Shown piece after piece: positions 25,714 through 34,459 of a stretch of 64,000 nucleotides of DNA. Made by a program: the position numbers and the translations under genes. The notes beneath the pieces were generated by a model. That model was not told where the DNA came from. It made no database searches and saw only the letters and a program-made list of their open reading frames with translations. The number at the start of each line of letters is the position of its first letter. The first letter of the stretch is position 1. The stretch lies in assembly GCA_963833465.1 (NCBI GenBank), contig CAWHXW010000004.1, positions 1,178,001-1,242,000 of the forward strand. The letters run 5' to 3'. The DNA comes from Fen-1298 sp963833465 (GTDB lineage: Bacteria; Bacteroidota; Ignavibacteria; UBA10030).

Positions 25714-28491
25714 TCATTCCCGCACCCAGGCAGTTCCGCAAAGTCCGGTATAAGGACAGTGCGGACAGGTCTTGTTAATATCTGCAGGAGGCAAAAAAGG
25801 AATCGCTGCGTTATTTATCTCTATTAGCATCAACTCGATTAGCTGTTTTACTTTTTCAAAGCAAGCTGTACGTTCTTCTATGTTTTCCATAAAAACTACT
25901 TCGCAGTCTTTGCCAAGCCGATTTTTTCCGATGTAAAGGTATGCGGGAACGATCTGCTCTACTGCAGTTTTTGAATGAATACTGTATAATAAAAGATACA
26001 TAGGCAATTGTACAGATGTGACTGCCTTGCTCCAGCTTTCACGGTTATGAAGATCAAGTTTATCAATTGCAATTAAGTTCTTGTTTTTTGAAAATCCTGT
26101 TTTATAATCGATAATAAAAATTTTATTACCGCGTTGTTCAATACGATCAAGACGTCCTTCAAATTTTGCTCCTAACGCATAAATGGAAAATTTTTCCTCA
26201 ATTCCCTTGATAATAATATTATCTGCCTCAGCCATTGGCAATTGGTATTCTTTAAGCAGTGCTTCCAACTGATGCTTAATTTGACGTTTCAGCAAATACG
26301 AAACTCCCGCCGGTTCCGCTCCAAATTTCTGTGCGAACATCTCATCTATCAATTGCATCATGCGTTCTGTAAGCAAGTCGTCTTTTTCCAATATTTTTCC
26401 AAGACAAGGCTCGAAGAATTTATTCAAAACGTCATGGACGAAGATGCCGATATCCTGATTATCGAGATCGATAGAAGCTTCTTCTTTTTCCTTCAAACGC
26501 ATAATGTGCCGGTAATAAAACTCAATCGGACAATGCAGATAAGTGTCTAATGCGCTCGCGCTGAATGAGAAATCATGCAAAATTGAAAGAACTTCTTTCG
26601 ATTTGAGAATCGGAGGAACAGTTTCATTGGCAAGGTTCACTTCGTAACGAATTGTTTGTATATAATTATCGAATGTATTTGTTACATTTTGTTTTTGGCG
26701 TTCCCACAGTAATTGCTCAACGAATCGGCTTTTATTGCTATCGCTGGATTCCGAATAAAACAGATGTACGCGCTTTGCTCCGCCTAAAAGCAAATGAAAA
26801 TAATGTTCGCTTAATTTATCCCTTTCATGCCGTGTTTCCAATCCTAATTTTTCGCGCAGCTGCTGCGGTAAAAGCATGTCACTGCCGATTACGCCAGGCA
26901 GTACTTCATCATTCGCATTTAAAAAATAAACATCATCAAAGTGCAGATTGCGTGTTTCTAACAGACCTAACACTTGCAAGCCCCGAAGCGGCGTACCTGG
27001 GAACGGGACATTTTGAAGAGCTACATATTGCTGGAGGAAGTTGAAATATCCGGAAAAATTATGAAACGATACATTGCCGGTAAAGGATTCCTCTAATTGT
27101 AGAAACACTCTTAAAAGCGCTTCTGCATAAGGGCGAAATAGCGGATGAAGACGTGCAGTGCTATGTTCATAGATGTATGTGATGATTTCAACGACATTAT
27201 GAGCAAATTCTTTTATCGATGTAATATTTTCGACTGCTTGGATCGTGTGGGAATGTATGGAGTGAAGATGATTCTTTAATTGCTCTGAATTAATTTCATT
27301 GCCAGATTTTGAAATTGAAAGCGCTATGGTTGCAAAGATTTCATCCATATTTTCCATCTCTTTTAATGTCAAGAGAATTTTAGATTTATCTTTTGTCAGA
27401 ATAGATTCAATTGCATGAAAAAGTATTCGCGTGATATCTGCACGATTACTAAAACGGATATTTTTTGTGTAAGGATGCAGAATAAATTTTAAATACTGTG
27501 TCACAGAGTACCGTTCGCCTTGCTTAGTGCAAACCAATTCCATAAGGCTGTTGAGGAAACCGTAAATCGGTGTTCGTGCTATCGGATATTCAAGCGCAAT
27601 GTTGTATTGATCTTGTGGTAGCAGAGAAAGCGTTTGATGAACAACGGGAAAAAGCGCGGCAGTAGCGGGCAGAACGATCACTGATCGTTCGTCGAAATGT
27701 TGGCAATTGTCCAGTTGTTTTTTTATAAGTGCTGAAAGGCCAAATACCTGTCCGTGCGTATCGGATGCCTTGTAGAATTTAATCTCCGGTTCCGGTGCTC
27801 CATCTTCAATCTTATCCGTTTGAAATACAAAAAGTGCATTCGATCTTTTTTCTAATTCATCAAATATTATTTGCTCTGCGCGAGTAAGCTTGAATAATCC
27901 AGCAACAATAATCTGCGTATAAACACCGAGATTTAATTCGCAGATATGCTCTGCAACTTCTGCATAACGGACTGCACGTGTTGTAAAACCCTTTTCTGCT
28001 GCAAGACTGTAGAATTTTACATCGTACTCCGTGAGCGAGAAAAGCCGATTATAAGTGAGTGAAGACAAAACTTCTTTTAATTTTCTTTCAGGAAGATTAG
28101 CCAACCGCAGTTCTTCTAATTCGCCAAATAACTTCAATCCAATTGGAATGAATGCGTCTAACGATGCAAAATAATTGCCACCCAATCGATCCTTTAACTC
28201 GCTGTGCGCTTCGTGAAGCAAAGCAACCGCATCAATCGGTTCTAGATCTAGGAATGGTTCTGGATGGAAACACTGATAAAGATAAAGAATAAATTCATCC
28301 ACAGAAAATATTTTTGGAGGAATAATGCTGCCGCCGGCACGCGAAGCAAGTTCTTTGCGCAAGAAATGCGCAGGACGTTTCCCTGGGAAGACAACTGCAA
28401 TCGTTGAGAAATCTCTTCCCTGTGTTTCCATATGTGAGGCGACAATTTCAATAAGATGCTCGTTTAGACTAAGAACAATACGTTCACTCAT
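25714..28491 (-). CDS. AddB-like PD-(D/E)XK exonuclease subunit
   Basis: A 925-residue protein. The N-terminal part is a degenerate UvrD-like helicase fold (FSTIAVVFPGKRPAHFLRKE). The C-terminal part is a RecB-type nuclease with CPIEFYYRH, FVHDVLNKFFEP, EGRLDRIEQR and IDYKTG (about 793-798). Four cysteines, about 654 and 910, 913 and 919 (CPHCPYTGLC), match the AddB iron-sulfur staple. With the overlapping AddA-like gene it would form a two-subunit helicase-nuclease that processes double-strand breaks for RecA loading and degrades foreign DNA. The start overlaps the stop of the upstream addA-like gene by four bases. Annotation as a generic PD-(D/E)XK family protein would be equally valid. Confidence 0.85.
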   Translation of the reverse strand: MSERIVLSLNEHLIEIVASHMETQGRDFSTIAVVFPGKRPAHFLRKELASRAGGSIIPPKIFSVDEFILYLYQCFHPEPFLDLEPIDAVALLHEAHSELKDRLGGNYFASLDAFIPIGLKLFGELEELRLANLPERKLKEVLSSLTYNRLFSLTEYDVKFYSLAAEKGFTTRAVRYAEVAEHICELNLGVYTQIIVAGLFKLTRAEQIIFDELEKRSNALFVFQTDKIEDGAPEPEIKFYKASDTHGQVFGLSALIKKQLDNCQHFDERSVIVLPATAALFPVVHQTLSLLPQDQYNIALEYPIARTPIYGFLNSLMELVCTKQGERYSVTQYLKFILHPYTKNIRFSNRADITRILFHAIESILTKDKSKILLTLKEMENMDEIFATIALSISKSGNEINSEQLKNHLHSIHSHTIQAVENITSIKEFAHNVVEIITYIYEHSTARLHPLFRPYAEALLRVFLQLEESFTGNVSFHNFSGYFNFLQQYVALQNVPFPGTPLRGLQVLGLLETRNLHFDDVYFLNANDEVLPGVIGSDMLLPQQLREKLGLETRHERDKLSEHYFHLLLGGAKRVHLFYSESSDSNKSRFVEQLLWERQKQNVTNTFDNYIQTIRYEVNLANETVPPILKSKEVLSILHDFSFSASALDTYLHCPIEFYYRHIMRLKEKEEASIDLDNQDIGIFVHDVLNKFFEPCLGKILEKDDLLTERMMQLIDEMFAQKFGAEPAGVSYLLKRQIKHQLEALLKEYQLPMAEADNIIIKGIEEKFSIYALGAKFEGRLDRIEQRGNKIFIIDYKTGFSKNKNLIAIDKLDLHNRESWSKAVTSVQLPMYLLLYSIHSKTAVEQIVPAYLYIGKNRLGKDCEVVFMENIEERTACFEKVKQLIELMLIEINNAAIPFLPPADINKTCPHCPYTGLCGTAWVRE

Positions 28492-31400
28492 GCAACCACC
28501 CGTAATTTCTTTCTATCCACGAAAGCCAGAATACCATGGATAGCGCGTTCAGGAAAAAAGTTTTGAAGAATACCCATATAACCTTGAACCTGATCAGTGT
28601 ACGCGTCTTTATCTTCTCCAGTTTTGAAATCGAGTACTGTTACTGTGTCTGCATCAACAATAACTCGATCCATGCGGAACAGCTGTCCGTCCGGACGAAC
28701 AAATTCCTGTTCATTCATTATTTTTCTACCTTCAACTTGAGTAAAGAATGGTGCAATCTCCGGCAAACGAAGAAAATCCAATATTGACGCCTTGATATGC
28801 GCCTCATCAGCAGGCTGCATCCAACTTTCCGCAATTTGTTTTATCCATGACGAAATAAGCGACTCAATATCCGTTTCTGCATACTCTACTTGCGACAACA
28901 CATCATGAATTGCATCGCCTCGGCGGCGTTCATATAGCGCCAACTTTTCCGATGAAATATTACTTATTGGAATTCGCACCGACGAATGATACATAGAAAC
29001 ATCCGGTTCGATTGATTGCTTCTTTCGGCTCACTTCAGTTTTTATGGACGGTTCATATCCGGAAGACGGCAGAAATTTTGATGGCTCTGTAGCATATTCG
29101 GTCTTTACGCTAATTATGTACATTTCTTCTTTTGCTCGCGTAAAGGCAACATATAGCTTGTTAAGATCATCTACCGTTCGCTTTAAATGGTTCTGATTGT
29201 ATAAATCTAGAAGCGAGTCATTATAAACCGAATTCTTTTGTGTAACATGTACTAATCGAACTCCATTGTTACTTTCTTCGATTAACAAATTATCAGAATG
29301 GGATTTAGAATCTACCAACAGAACGATTACAACGCGATTGTCTAATCCTTTCGCTTTATGAATTGTCATCACGGAAACGGCATCCATCCCATGCGGCACA
29401 GTTATATTCCATTCCGTATCATCCGTTTCATCAATAGCAAAGGTAAGGAAGTCTTTTAGATTATTTTGTCCTGCTTCCTCATAATTTTTTATCACTTCTA
29501 ATAATTTTGCGAGCGTGCCCTCTTCGTTAGGAGCAATCTCGAACAATCGAAATTGTTTATAGATTTCTGAAAGAAGATCGTACATCGGCAAGTAACCAAC
29601 GACTGTGAAAAGTTCTTCGAAGTACCGAATCCAGATGTCGGAATAACGCATGCGGAACGATGCATATAGCGGCTCGGCTTGTTTTGTTCTCCGCACCTGA
29701 AGAAAGAACTTATGAATTTCCTCTTGTGTCAACTTCAAGCCATCAGCGGCAAATAAGCGGTGAAACGTATTGCTCAGTAAAAAAGATGCAAATGCCAGAT
29801 CGTCAATTGGCGAATCGAGAAAGCGCAGGAGTGCAATGATATCGCAGGTAATCGCACGCCCGCGAATGTCGAGATTGCTGTGCGAAATAAATGGAATATG
29901 TTCACTATTGAGCCATCCGCTGATTGCAACGACATGCTCATTCTTTGGTGTCAGGATTGTAATATCAGCATTCCGGTAACCACGATCTTTACAAACCCTG
30001 ACAATTTCCAAAATCTTCGCACGCACCTGCTCTTGATCTTCATCTTTAAATGATGCAATTTCAACGTATCCCTTGTTCTGATTCTTTTCTTCTACTTCTT
30101 GCGTAAATGTTGATAATCCGCTGGCATTCGGTGCATCGCCATCTATTGCAGAAGGCACAATAGTATGAAAAACTGTTTTAGTGAAATCAAGTATTCTTTC
30201 GAAACTCCGGTAATTCGTTTCCAGTTCTTGTAATTCAGTTAGCACGGATGGGAAAACATTATTGTCGATTGCGTTTTTCATAATTCGCCAATCGGCATGG
30301 CGGAAAGCGTAAATAGATTGCTTGGTATCTCCGACAACAAATAAACTTCCCTGCTTCGAAAGCGCCTCAGCAAACAGCGGTTTCATTGTTTCCCACTGTG
30401 CCGATGAGGTATCCTGAAATTCGTCGATAAGATAATGGAAGACCGTATCGCCTAAATAAAAGAATACCTGAGGCACAACTTCTTCCGAGATGTAACGCAA
30501 AAGAAAACGATTGACATCAGGAAGGTCAACCTGATTGTTGCGCCGCATATTTTGTTCAATAGTGTCAAGAAACAACTTATGTGTTTCGACATATGGCAGA
30601 TAATACTGATATGCCTGTTGAACAATATATTCTGTGATAAGAGAATTGAATTGTTTCTGCAATGGCGCAAAACGTGCATTCCATTCATCAACTTTTTCTT
30701 TTTCAATTTTCGATTTGCCGGCTTTCAACGGTTTATTAACGCTCTTTAATTCTATCAGCTTATCTATGTCTCCGACATTAGCAACGGCAATAACGTTTTC
30801 GAAGTTCTTAGTTATTTCCAAACCAGAATCTTGCACAAGTTTATGTAACCGATGAAACGTATCGAGAATATTCCTGCGCAGCGAGTTTATTTGCCTGCCT
30901 TTTTCAGAATATGAAAGAACATCTTTTGATTGTGCACTCAAAGTGTTGTACAAATTACGGACTTCATCAGAGAGTTTTTGAAATGGATTCCAAATAAATC
31001 GTGAAGAAGTATTTTGGTTTTCAACAAGAATATCTGTCAACTCTTCGAGCAGCCGTTGTTTTGATAAATCATTTGCAAGCTCGCCGGAGAATTGTTCAAA
31101 TACAGCATCAAGTATTGTGCGGTTGTTCACTACAATTTCAAGAGCAGGTGAAAAACCAAACTCTAACGCTGAAGCACGAAATATTCGCGCCATAAAGCTG
31201 TCGATTGTTTGGACTTGAAACGAAGTATAGTCTTGAAGTATTGTTTCTATCAATTCGCCACATCGATTACGAAGAGTTTCATCGTCCATTGAAACAAGAG
31301 GGCACAATTGATCGAGAATGTCTTTATCACCGTGAAATGCTCTTTTCAAATATTCAAGAACGCGTTGGCGCATTTCAGCGGCAGCATTTTTGGTGAACGT

Positions 31401-31565
31401 TATAGCCAGAACATTATTCAAATGATTGTTAGGCACAATCGGAGACAACAAGATCTGTAGAATTCTCAACGTGAGTATATGCGTTTTTCCCGATCCTGCA
31501 GATGCTGAAACAACAGTAAAATTTGGAAATTTTAATTCGGTATCGTTTAAAAGAATAGAAGCCAC
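28488..31565 (-). CDS. AddA-like UvrD-family helicase-nuclease subunit
   Basis: A 1025-residue protein. Walker A is ASAGSGKTH (21-29), followed by AITFTKNAAAEMRQRV (motif Ia). The DEFQDTS motif II lies near residue 379, then GDTKQSIYAFRHAD (motif III), ELETNYRS (IV), VSVMTIHKAKGLDNRVV (V) and LYVAFTRAKEEMYI (VI). The C-terminal nuclease has RMDRVIVDADTVTVLDFKTG (near 975-984), so both subunits carry a nuclease domain as in AddAB. It is the ATP-driven 3'-5' motor of the complex. The gene is first of the two-gene operon; 285 bp without a gene lie upstream. Confidence 0.9.
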   Translation of the reverse strand: MASILLNDTELKFPNFTVVSASAGSGKTHILTLRILQILLSPIVPNNHLNNVLAITFTKNAAAEMRQRVLEYLKRAFHGDKDILDQLCPLVSMDDETLRNRCGELIETILQDYTSFQVQTIDSFMARIFRASALEFGFSPALEIVVNNRTILDAVFEQFSGELANDLSKQRLLEELTDILVENQNTSSRFIWNPFQKLSDEVRNLYNTLSAQSKDVLSYSEKGRQINSLRRNILDTFHRLHKLVQDSGLEITKNFENVIAVANVGDIDKLIELKSVNKPLKAGKSKIEKEKVDEWNARFAPLQKQFNSLITEYIVQQAYQYYLPYVETHKLFLDTIEQNMRRNNQVDLPDVNRFLLRYISEEVVPQVFFYLGDTVFHYLIDEFQDTSSAQWETMKPLFAEALSKQGSLFVVGDTKQSIYAFRHADWRIMKNAIDNNVFPSVLTELQELETNYRSFERILDFTKTVFHTIVPSAIDGDAPNASGLSTFTQEVEEKNQNKGYVEIASFKDEDQEQVRAKILEIVRVCKDRGYRNADITILTPKNEHVVAISGWLNSEHIPFISHSNLDIRGRAITCDIIALLRFLDSPIDDLAFASFLLSNTFHRLFAADGLKLTQEEIHKFFLQVRRTKQAEPLYASFRMRYSDIWIRYFEELFTVVGYLPMYDLLSEIYKQFRLFEIAPNEEGTLAKLLEVIKNYEEAGQNNLKDFLTFAIDETDDTEWNITVPHGMDAVSVMTIHKAKGLDNRVVIVLLVDSKSHSDNLLIEESNNGVRLVHVTQKNSVYNDSLLDLYNQNHLKRTVDDLNKLYVAFTRAKEEMYIISVKTEYATEPSKFLPSSGYEPSIKTEVSRKKQSIEPDVSMYHSSVRIPISNISSEKLALYERRRGDAIHDVLSQVEYAETDIESLISSWIKQIAESWMQPADEAHIKASILDFLRLPEIAPFFTQVEGRKIMNEQEFVRPDGQLFRMDRVIVDADTVTVLDFKTGEDKDAYTDQVQGYMGILQNFFPERAIHGILAFVDRKKLRVVA

Positions 31566-31807
31566 GGTTTAGTCAGGTCATTTTCCTATAAAAATTTAGC
31601 TAATAAGTTCGTGTGTTGCAATGATGAAGTAAGATATTGAGAGCCAAAATAATCAAAATTCTCCGGCAGCTTTTTTTATACATCTTTTATTATGAGCAAT
31701 GAGAACCCCGATGCGTGGAATTCATTTTAGTTGTGCAGATAGAATTGAGCAATAAATAACGGATCAAACACTGGTAAATTTGTCGGTAGATAAGAGTTTA
31801 AACATTG

Positions 31808-31831
31808 CTGTCAGGAGTTTTATCCTGACAG
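31808..31831. other. Hairpin between addA-like and TVP38-like genes
   Basis: CTGTCAGGA (31808-31816) and TCCTGACAG (31823-31831) form a perfect 9-bp stem with a 6-base loop. It lies just beyond the stop of the minus-strand gene at 31851. No thymine tract follows on the minus strand, so it is not a standard intrinsic terminator; it may protect the 3' end. Confidence 0.5.
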
Positions 31832-31850
31832 TAAAAAGTGCTTCAAGGTG

Positions 31851-32561
31851 TTATAAATCTGCTGCCCTTTTCCTGTGAAACCGTCTGTGCAGTAAATCAA
31901 TAATTTCACTTTTGTATATAAAACCAAATACAAAGAGAATGCTCGCAATAGTGGAAACAATAATTGCGATTAGATATTCATTCGTTTGTATTTTTGCCCC
32001 GATGTATGAAGAACCAATCATAGCCGGAGTGCGCGCAATCGTAATTATAATAAAGAATACTATTGGATTGATGGGTGTAAGTCCAGCGACATAAACAAGA
32101 ATATCCTTAGGAATTCCTGGTATCAGAAACAACAGGAAGATGGTCGCTTCTAATTTTGGACTATTAATCAGGATGCTGAATTTTTCAAATTCTTTTTCTG
32201 GAACAAATCTTTCAACAAGAGGATATCCAAACAACTTTACAGCGAAAAAAACAATAATATATCCGGTCGTTATACCGATTGTGGAATAAACTGTGCCCAA
32301 GAACGTTCCGAATATGTAACCGCCTGCCAATTGCACCGGCTCTCCGGGGATAACTGCGATGACAACTTGAATCACTTGAAAAAGCATGAATACTACGGCA
32401 CTCCACGGACCGAATGACAATAAATATTCTCTGAATTGTTGAGGATTACTTACCATTCTTGTCAATTCTGGTCCAAAACGGATTGTTAGAAATACTAACA
32501 ATCCTATCAATAATGCAGCAAAAACAATATAGACAGATATATTAGGTCTCAATTTTCCCAT
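31851..32561 (-). CDS. TVP38/TMEM64 (DedA-like) membrane protein
   Basis: A 236-residue inner-membrane protein with about six hydrophobic segments. The family core is visible: QVVIAVIPGEPVQLAGGYIFG, then GTVYSTIGITTGYIIVF, and the second half AELFLLFLIPGIPKD-type segment (IFLLFLIPGIPKDILVYVAG) with the P-G-x-P-K-D re-entrant motif. The C-terminus is short and very basic. DedA/TVP38 proteins are proposed lipid scramblases or transporters; the substrate is unknown. It is on the minus strand, 104 bp after tatA. Confidence 0.88.
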   Translation of the reverse strand: MGKLRPNISVYIVFAALLIGLLVFLTIRFGPELTRMVSNPQQFREYLLSFGPWSAVVFMLFQVIQVVIAVIPGEPVQLAGGYIFGTFLGTVYSTIGITTGYIIVFFAVKLFGYPLVERFVPEKEFEKFSILINSPKLEATIFLLFLIPGIPKDILVYVAGLTPINPIVFFIIITIARTPAMIGSSYIGAKIQTNEYLIAIIVSTIASILFVFGFIYKSEIIDLLHRRFHRKRAADL

Positions 32562-32665
32562 ATTTTTTTCTTTATCAATACAAAAAGTATGACTGCAGAC
32601 TTTATTTACATACTCATTAGCTATCGAATTCTTATTCTTTTATTAGAGAATAAATTACTTTGGCG

Positions 32666-32863
32666 TTACTTTTTTTCGGACTTATCGTCGAGCTGTTTTA
32701 CTTCTTTGTTAATTTCTTCATGAATGTCGCGCGCCGCTTTACGAAATTCGCGAATCCCTTCACCAAGTCCTTTTGCTATCTCTGGTATCTTTTTAACGCC
32801 GAAGAAAAGAAAAATGACAATTAATATTAATAGAAGTTCAGGTCCGCCAATATTTTCAAACAT
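32666..32863 (-). CDS. tatA: Sec-independent protein translocase subunit TatA
   Basis: A 65-residue TatA/E-type protein: a short N-terminal transmembrane helix (PELLLILIVIFLFF), the FFG hinge followed by KKIPEIAKGLGEGIREFR, an amphipathic helix, and a charged tail. It forms the oligomeric part of the twin-arginine pore that exports folded proteins; TatC is not in this window. An AAGGAG ribosome-binding site lies about 8 bp before the ATG. Confidence 0.93.
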   Translation of the reverse strand: MFENIGGPELLLILIVIFLFFGVKKIPEIAKGLGEGIREFRKAARDIHEEINKEVKQLDDKSEKK

Positions 32864-32962
32864 TTCACTCTCCTTAATTGTAAAATTATTATTCGTTTTA
32901 TATCTATATCATTAATTATCGTATAGTGAATTAGCTTTTAAAAGGAAAATTGCGGATTAAAT

Positions 32963-33799
32963 TCATTCTTTACTATCAGTTTTATTACTTTGCAAAAAAT
33001 TTCCTTCAGTGCGGATCTCGTCGATCTTTGTATGCAGTTGCTGCAGCATTAGTTCGGATTTAAGATTGACCTGATAATCCATTTCAGCACGAAAACGATC
33101 TTTCAGTTGGGCACGATTCTGGCTCATCATAATTAAAGGGGCTTGAAGCGATGAGACAACGCCTAATACAAGGTTGAGAAAAACATATGGATATGGATCA
33201 AAGGGAACGAATAATAATTCGACAATATTCAACCCGCACCAGATTATAATACCGACTACGAAAATGATAATAAATTTCCAGCTGCCGCCAAAATTTGTTA
33301 CTCTGTCTGCAAGCTTATCGCCAAAACTCATATGTTCATCCATCTCTTCATTTACATTTTTGGATGCAAGTGATGTCACAAGGTCATTAGTTGCTTGAAG
33401 CCGTTTCCCCATTTCACTGAGCATGGAGATCGCTACAGTCGGTCGATCTAAAAGGAATCGAATAAAATCTTCGCGATTCATTTCAAGAAGCTTACAATTA
33501 TATTTTGCTATTGCTGATGCTGTTCTAGGCAATCCATCAATAAGAGATAGTTCGCCAAAAAAATCCCCTTCTTTCAATACTGCAACACAAACCTCCTTTT
33601 GTTTATTTCCACCTGGAACTGTAATCTCCACCGTGCCTTCTTCGATAATAAACATCGAGGAACCAATATCACCTTTCCGGAAAAGGACATCAGACTCATA
33701 TATTATCCGCTGATGCCAAAGCTTTGTCAACGTATCAAAATCTGCTGAGGAAAGTTTATGGAAAATCGGAATTTTTGTAAGATAATTCTGAGTATTCAT
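32963..33799 (-). CDS. Cyclic-nucleotide-binding domain fused to DUF1003 membrane protein
   Basis: A 278-residue protein. The N-terminal ~120 residues are a CAP-type cyclic-nucleotide-binding fold (FHKLSSADFDTL, GSSMFIIEEGTVEI, GDFFGELSLIDGLPRTASAIA). The phosphate-binding cassette GELSLIDGLPRTA closely matches the consensus. The C-terminal part is DUF1003 with two transmembrane helices (FGGSWKFIIIFVVGIIIWCG and PYVFLNLVLGVVSSLQAPLI) followed by MMSQNRAQLKDR. It may sense a cyclic nucleotide at the inner membrane; the output is unknown. It lies 28 bp downstream of a small membrane-protein gene on the same strand, probably in one transcript. Confidence 0.88.
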   Translation of the reverse strand: MNTQNYLTKIPIFHKLSSADFDTLTKLWHQRIIYESDVLFRKGDIGSSMFIIEEGTVEITVPGGNKQKEVCVAVLKEGDFFGELSLIDGLPRTASAIAKYNCKLLEMNREDFIRFLLDRPTVAISMLSEMGKRLQATNDLVTSLASKNVNEEMDEHMSFGDKLADRVTNFGGSWKFIIIFVVGIIIWCGLNIVELLFVPFDPYPYVFLNLVLGVVSSLQAPLIMMSQNRAQLKDRFRAEMDYQVNLKSELMLQQLHTKIDEIRTEGNFLQSNKTDSKE

Positions 33800-33827
33800 A
33801 ATAATAAAGCTCTATTTATATATTTTT

Positions 33828-34406
33828 TTAATGCAATTCTCGTTTTGCCTGCCGATGAAGATCGACGGAATGTATAATTGATTCAGCAATCTCAATGCCA
33901 ATACCAAGACTCAAACCTAACCACAACCCATCTAGATAATTTTTTTGGAAAAGTGAAGGAGGCAATGTCGCTACTTTTGTAAGAATGCCAATCGACAATG
34001 TTACAAGCACAAATATAGCACCATAGACAATACCTACAACAATAAACTTCCACTGTTTAAAATATGCAAGCTTTCGTTCAAAAAGAAAGGCTAGCACGAC
34101 TACAGAAAGATTTACGCCGAATGACCAGATAGCAGCATCCAATACCGGCATCCAGAATGTGGCGACAACAAAAATAACTGCTCCGGTTGAAACAGCCGCA
34201 GTGATAGTGTTGGAAAGTCCGCGCACATGATAGAAGGCAAAAATAAAGGACGAGCTGAATCCGAATAAAATGTAGAATGCAAATACCACCAATTTTGGAT
34301 TAAATATATCTCCTCCGTAAATCATAAGTCCTGCAATCATACTTCCTGCAAAACCGAGAAATGTAATTAAAAGCAATCTCCACATTTCCCCAAGCCAATG
34401 TTTCAT
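33828..34406 (-). CDS. Hypothetical membrane protein, 192 aa
   Basis: Not recognised. It has about five hydrophobic helices (LLLITFLGFAGSMIAGLMIY, LVVFAFYILFGFSSSFIFAF, ITAAVSTGAVIFVVATFWM, FGVNLSVVVLAFLFE, WKFIVVGIVYGAIFVLVTLS) and a basic C-terminal tail. ATG at 34406 is preceded by AAGGAGAAG, a good ribosome-binding site. It sits between the DUF4175 gene and the cNMP/DUF1003 gene on the same strand, so it may belong to an envelope-related operon. No catalytic motif is visible. Confidence 0.7.
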   Translation of the reverse strand: MKHWLGEMWRLLLITFLGFAGSMIAGLMIYGGDIFNPKLVVFAFYILFGFSSSFIFAFYHVRGLSNTITAAVSTGAVIFVVATFWMPVLDAAIWSFGVNLSVVVLAFLFERKLAYFKQWKFIVVGIVYGAIFVLVTLSIGILTKVATLPPSLFQKNYLDGLWLGLSLGIGIEIAESIIHSVDLHRQAKRELH

Positions 34407-34459
34407 ACTCTTCTCCTTATGTTAAAATACGAATAGCTGCCTTTCAATTGCACTGCCAT

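Noticed and set aside
31808..31831. Perfect 9-bp hairpin as an intrinsic terminator
   Set aside because: No thymine tract follows on the transcribed minus strand; kept only as an unclassified hairpin.
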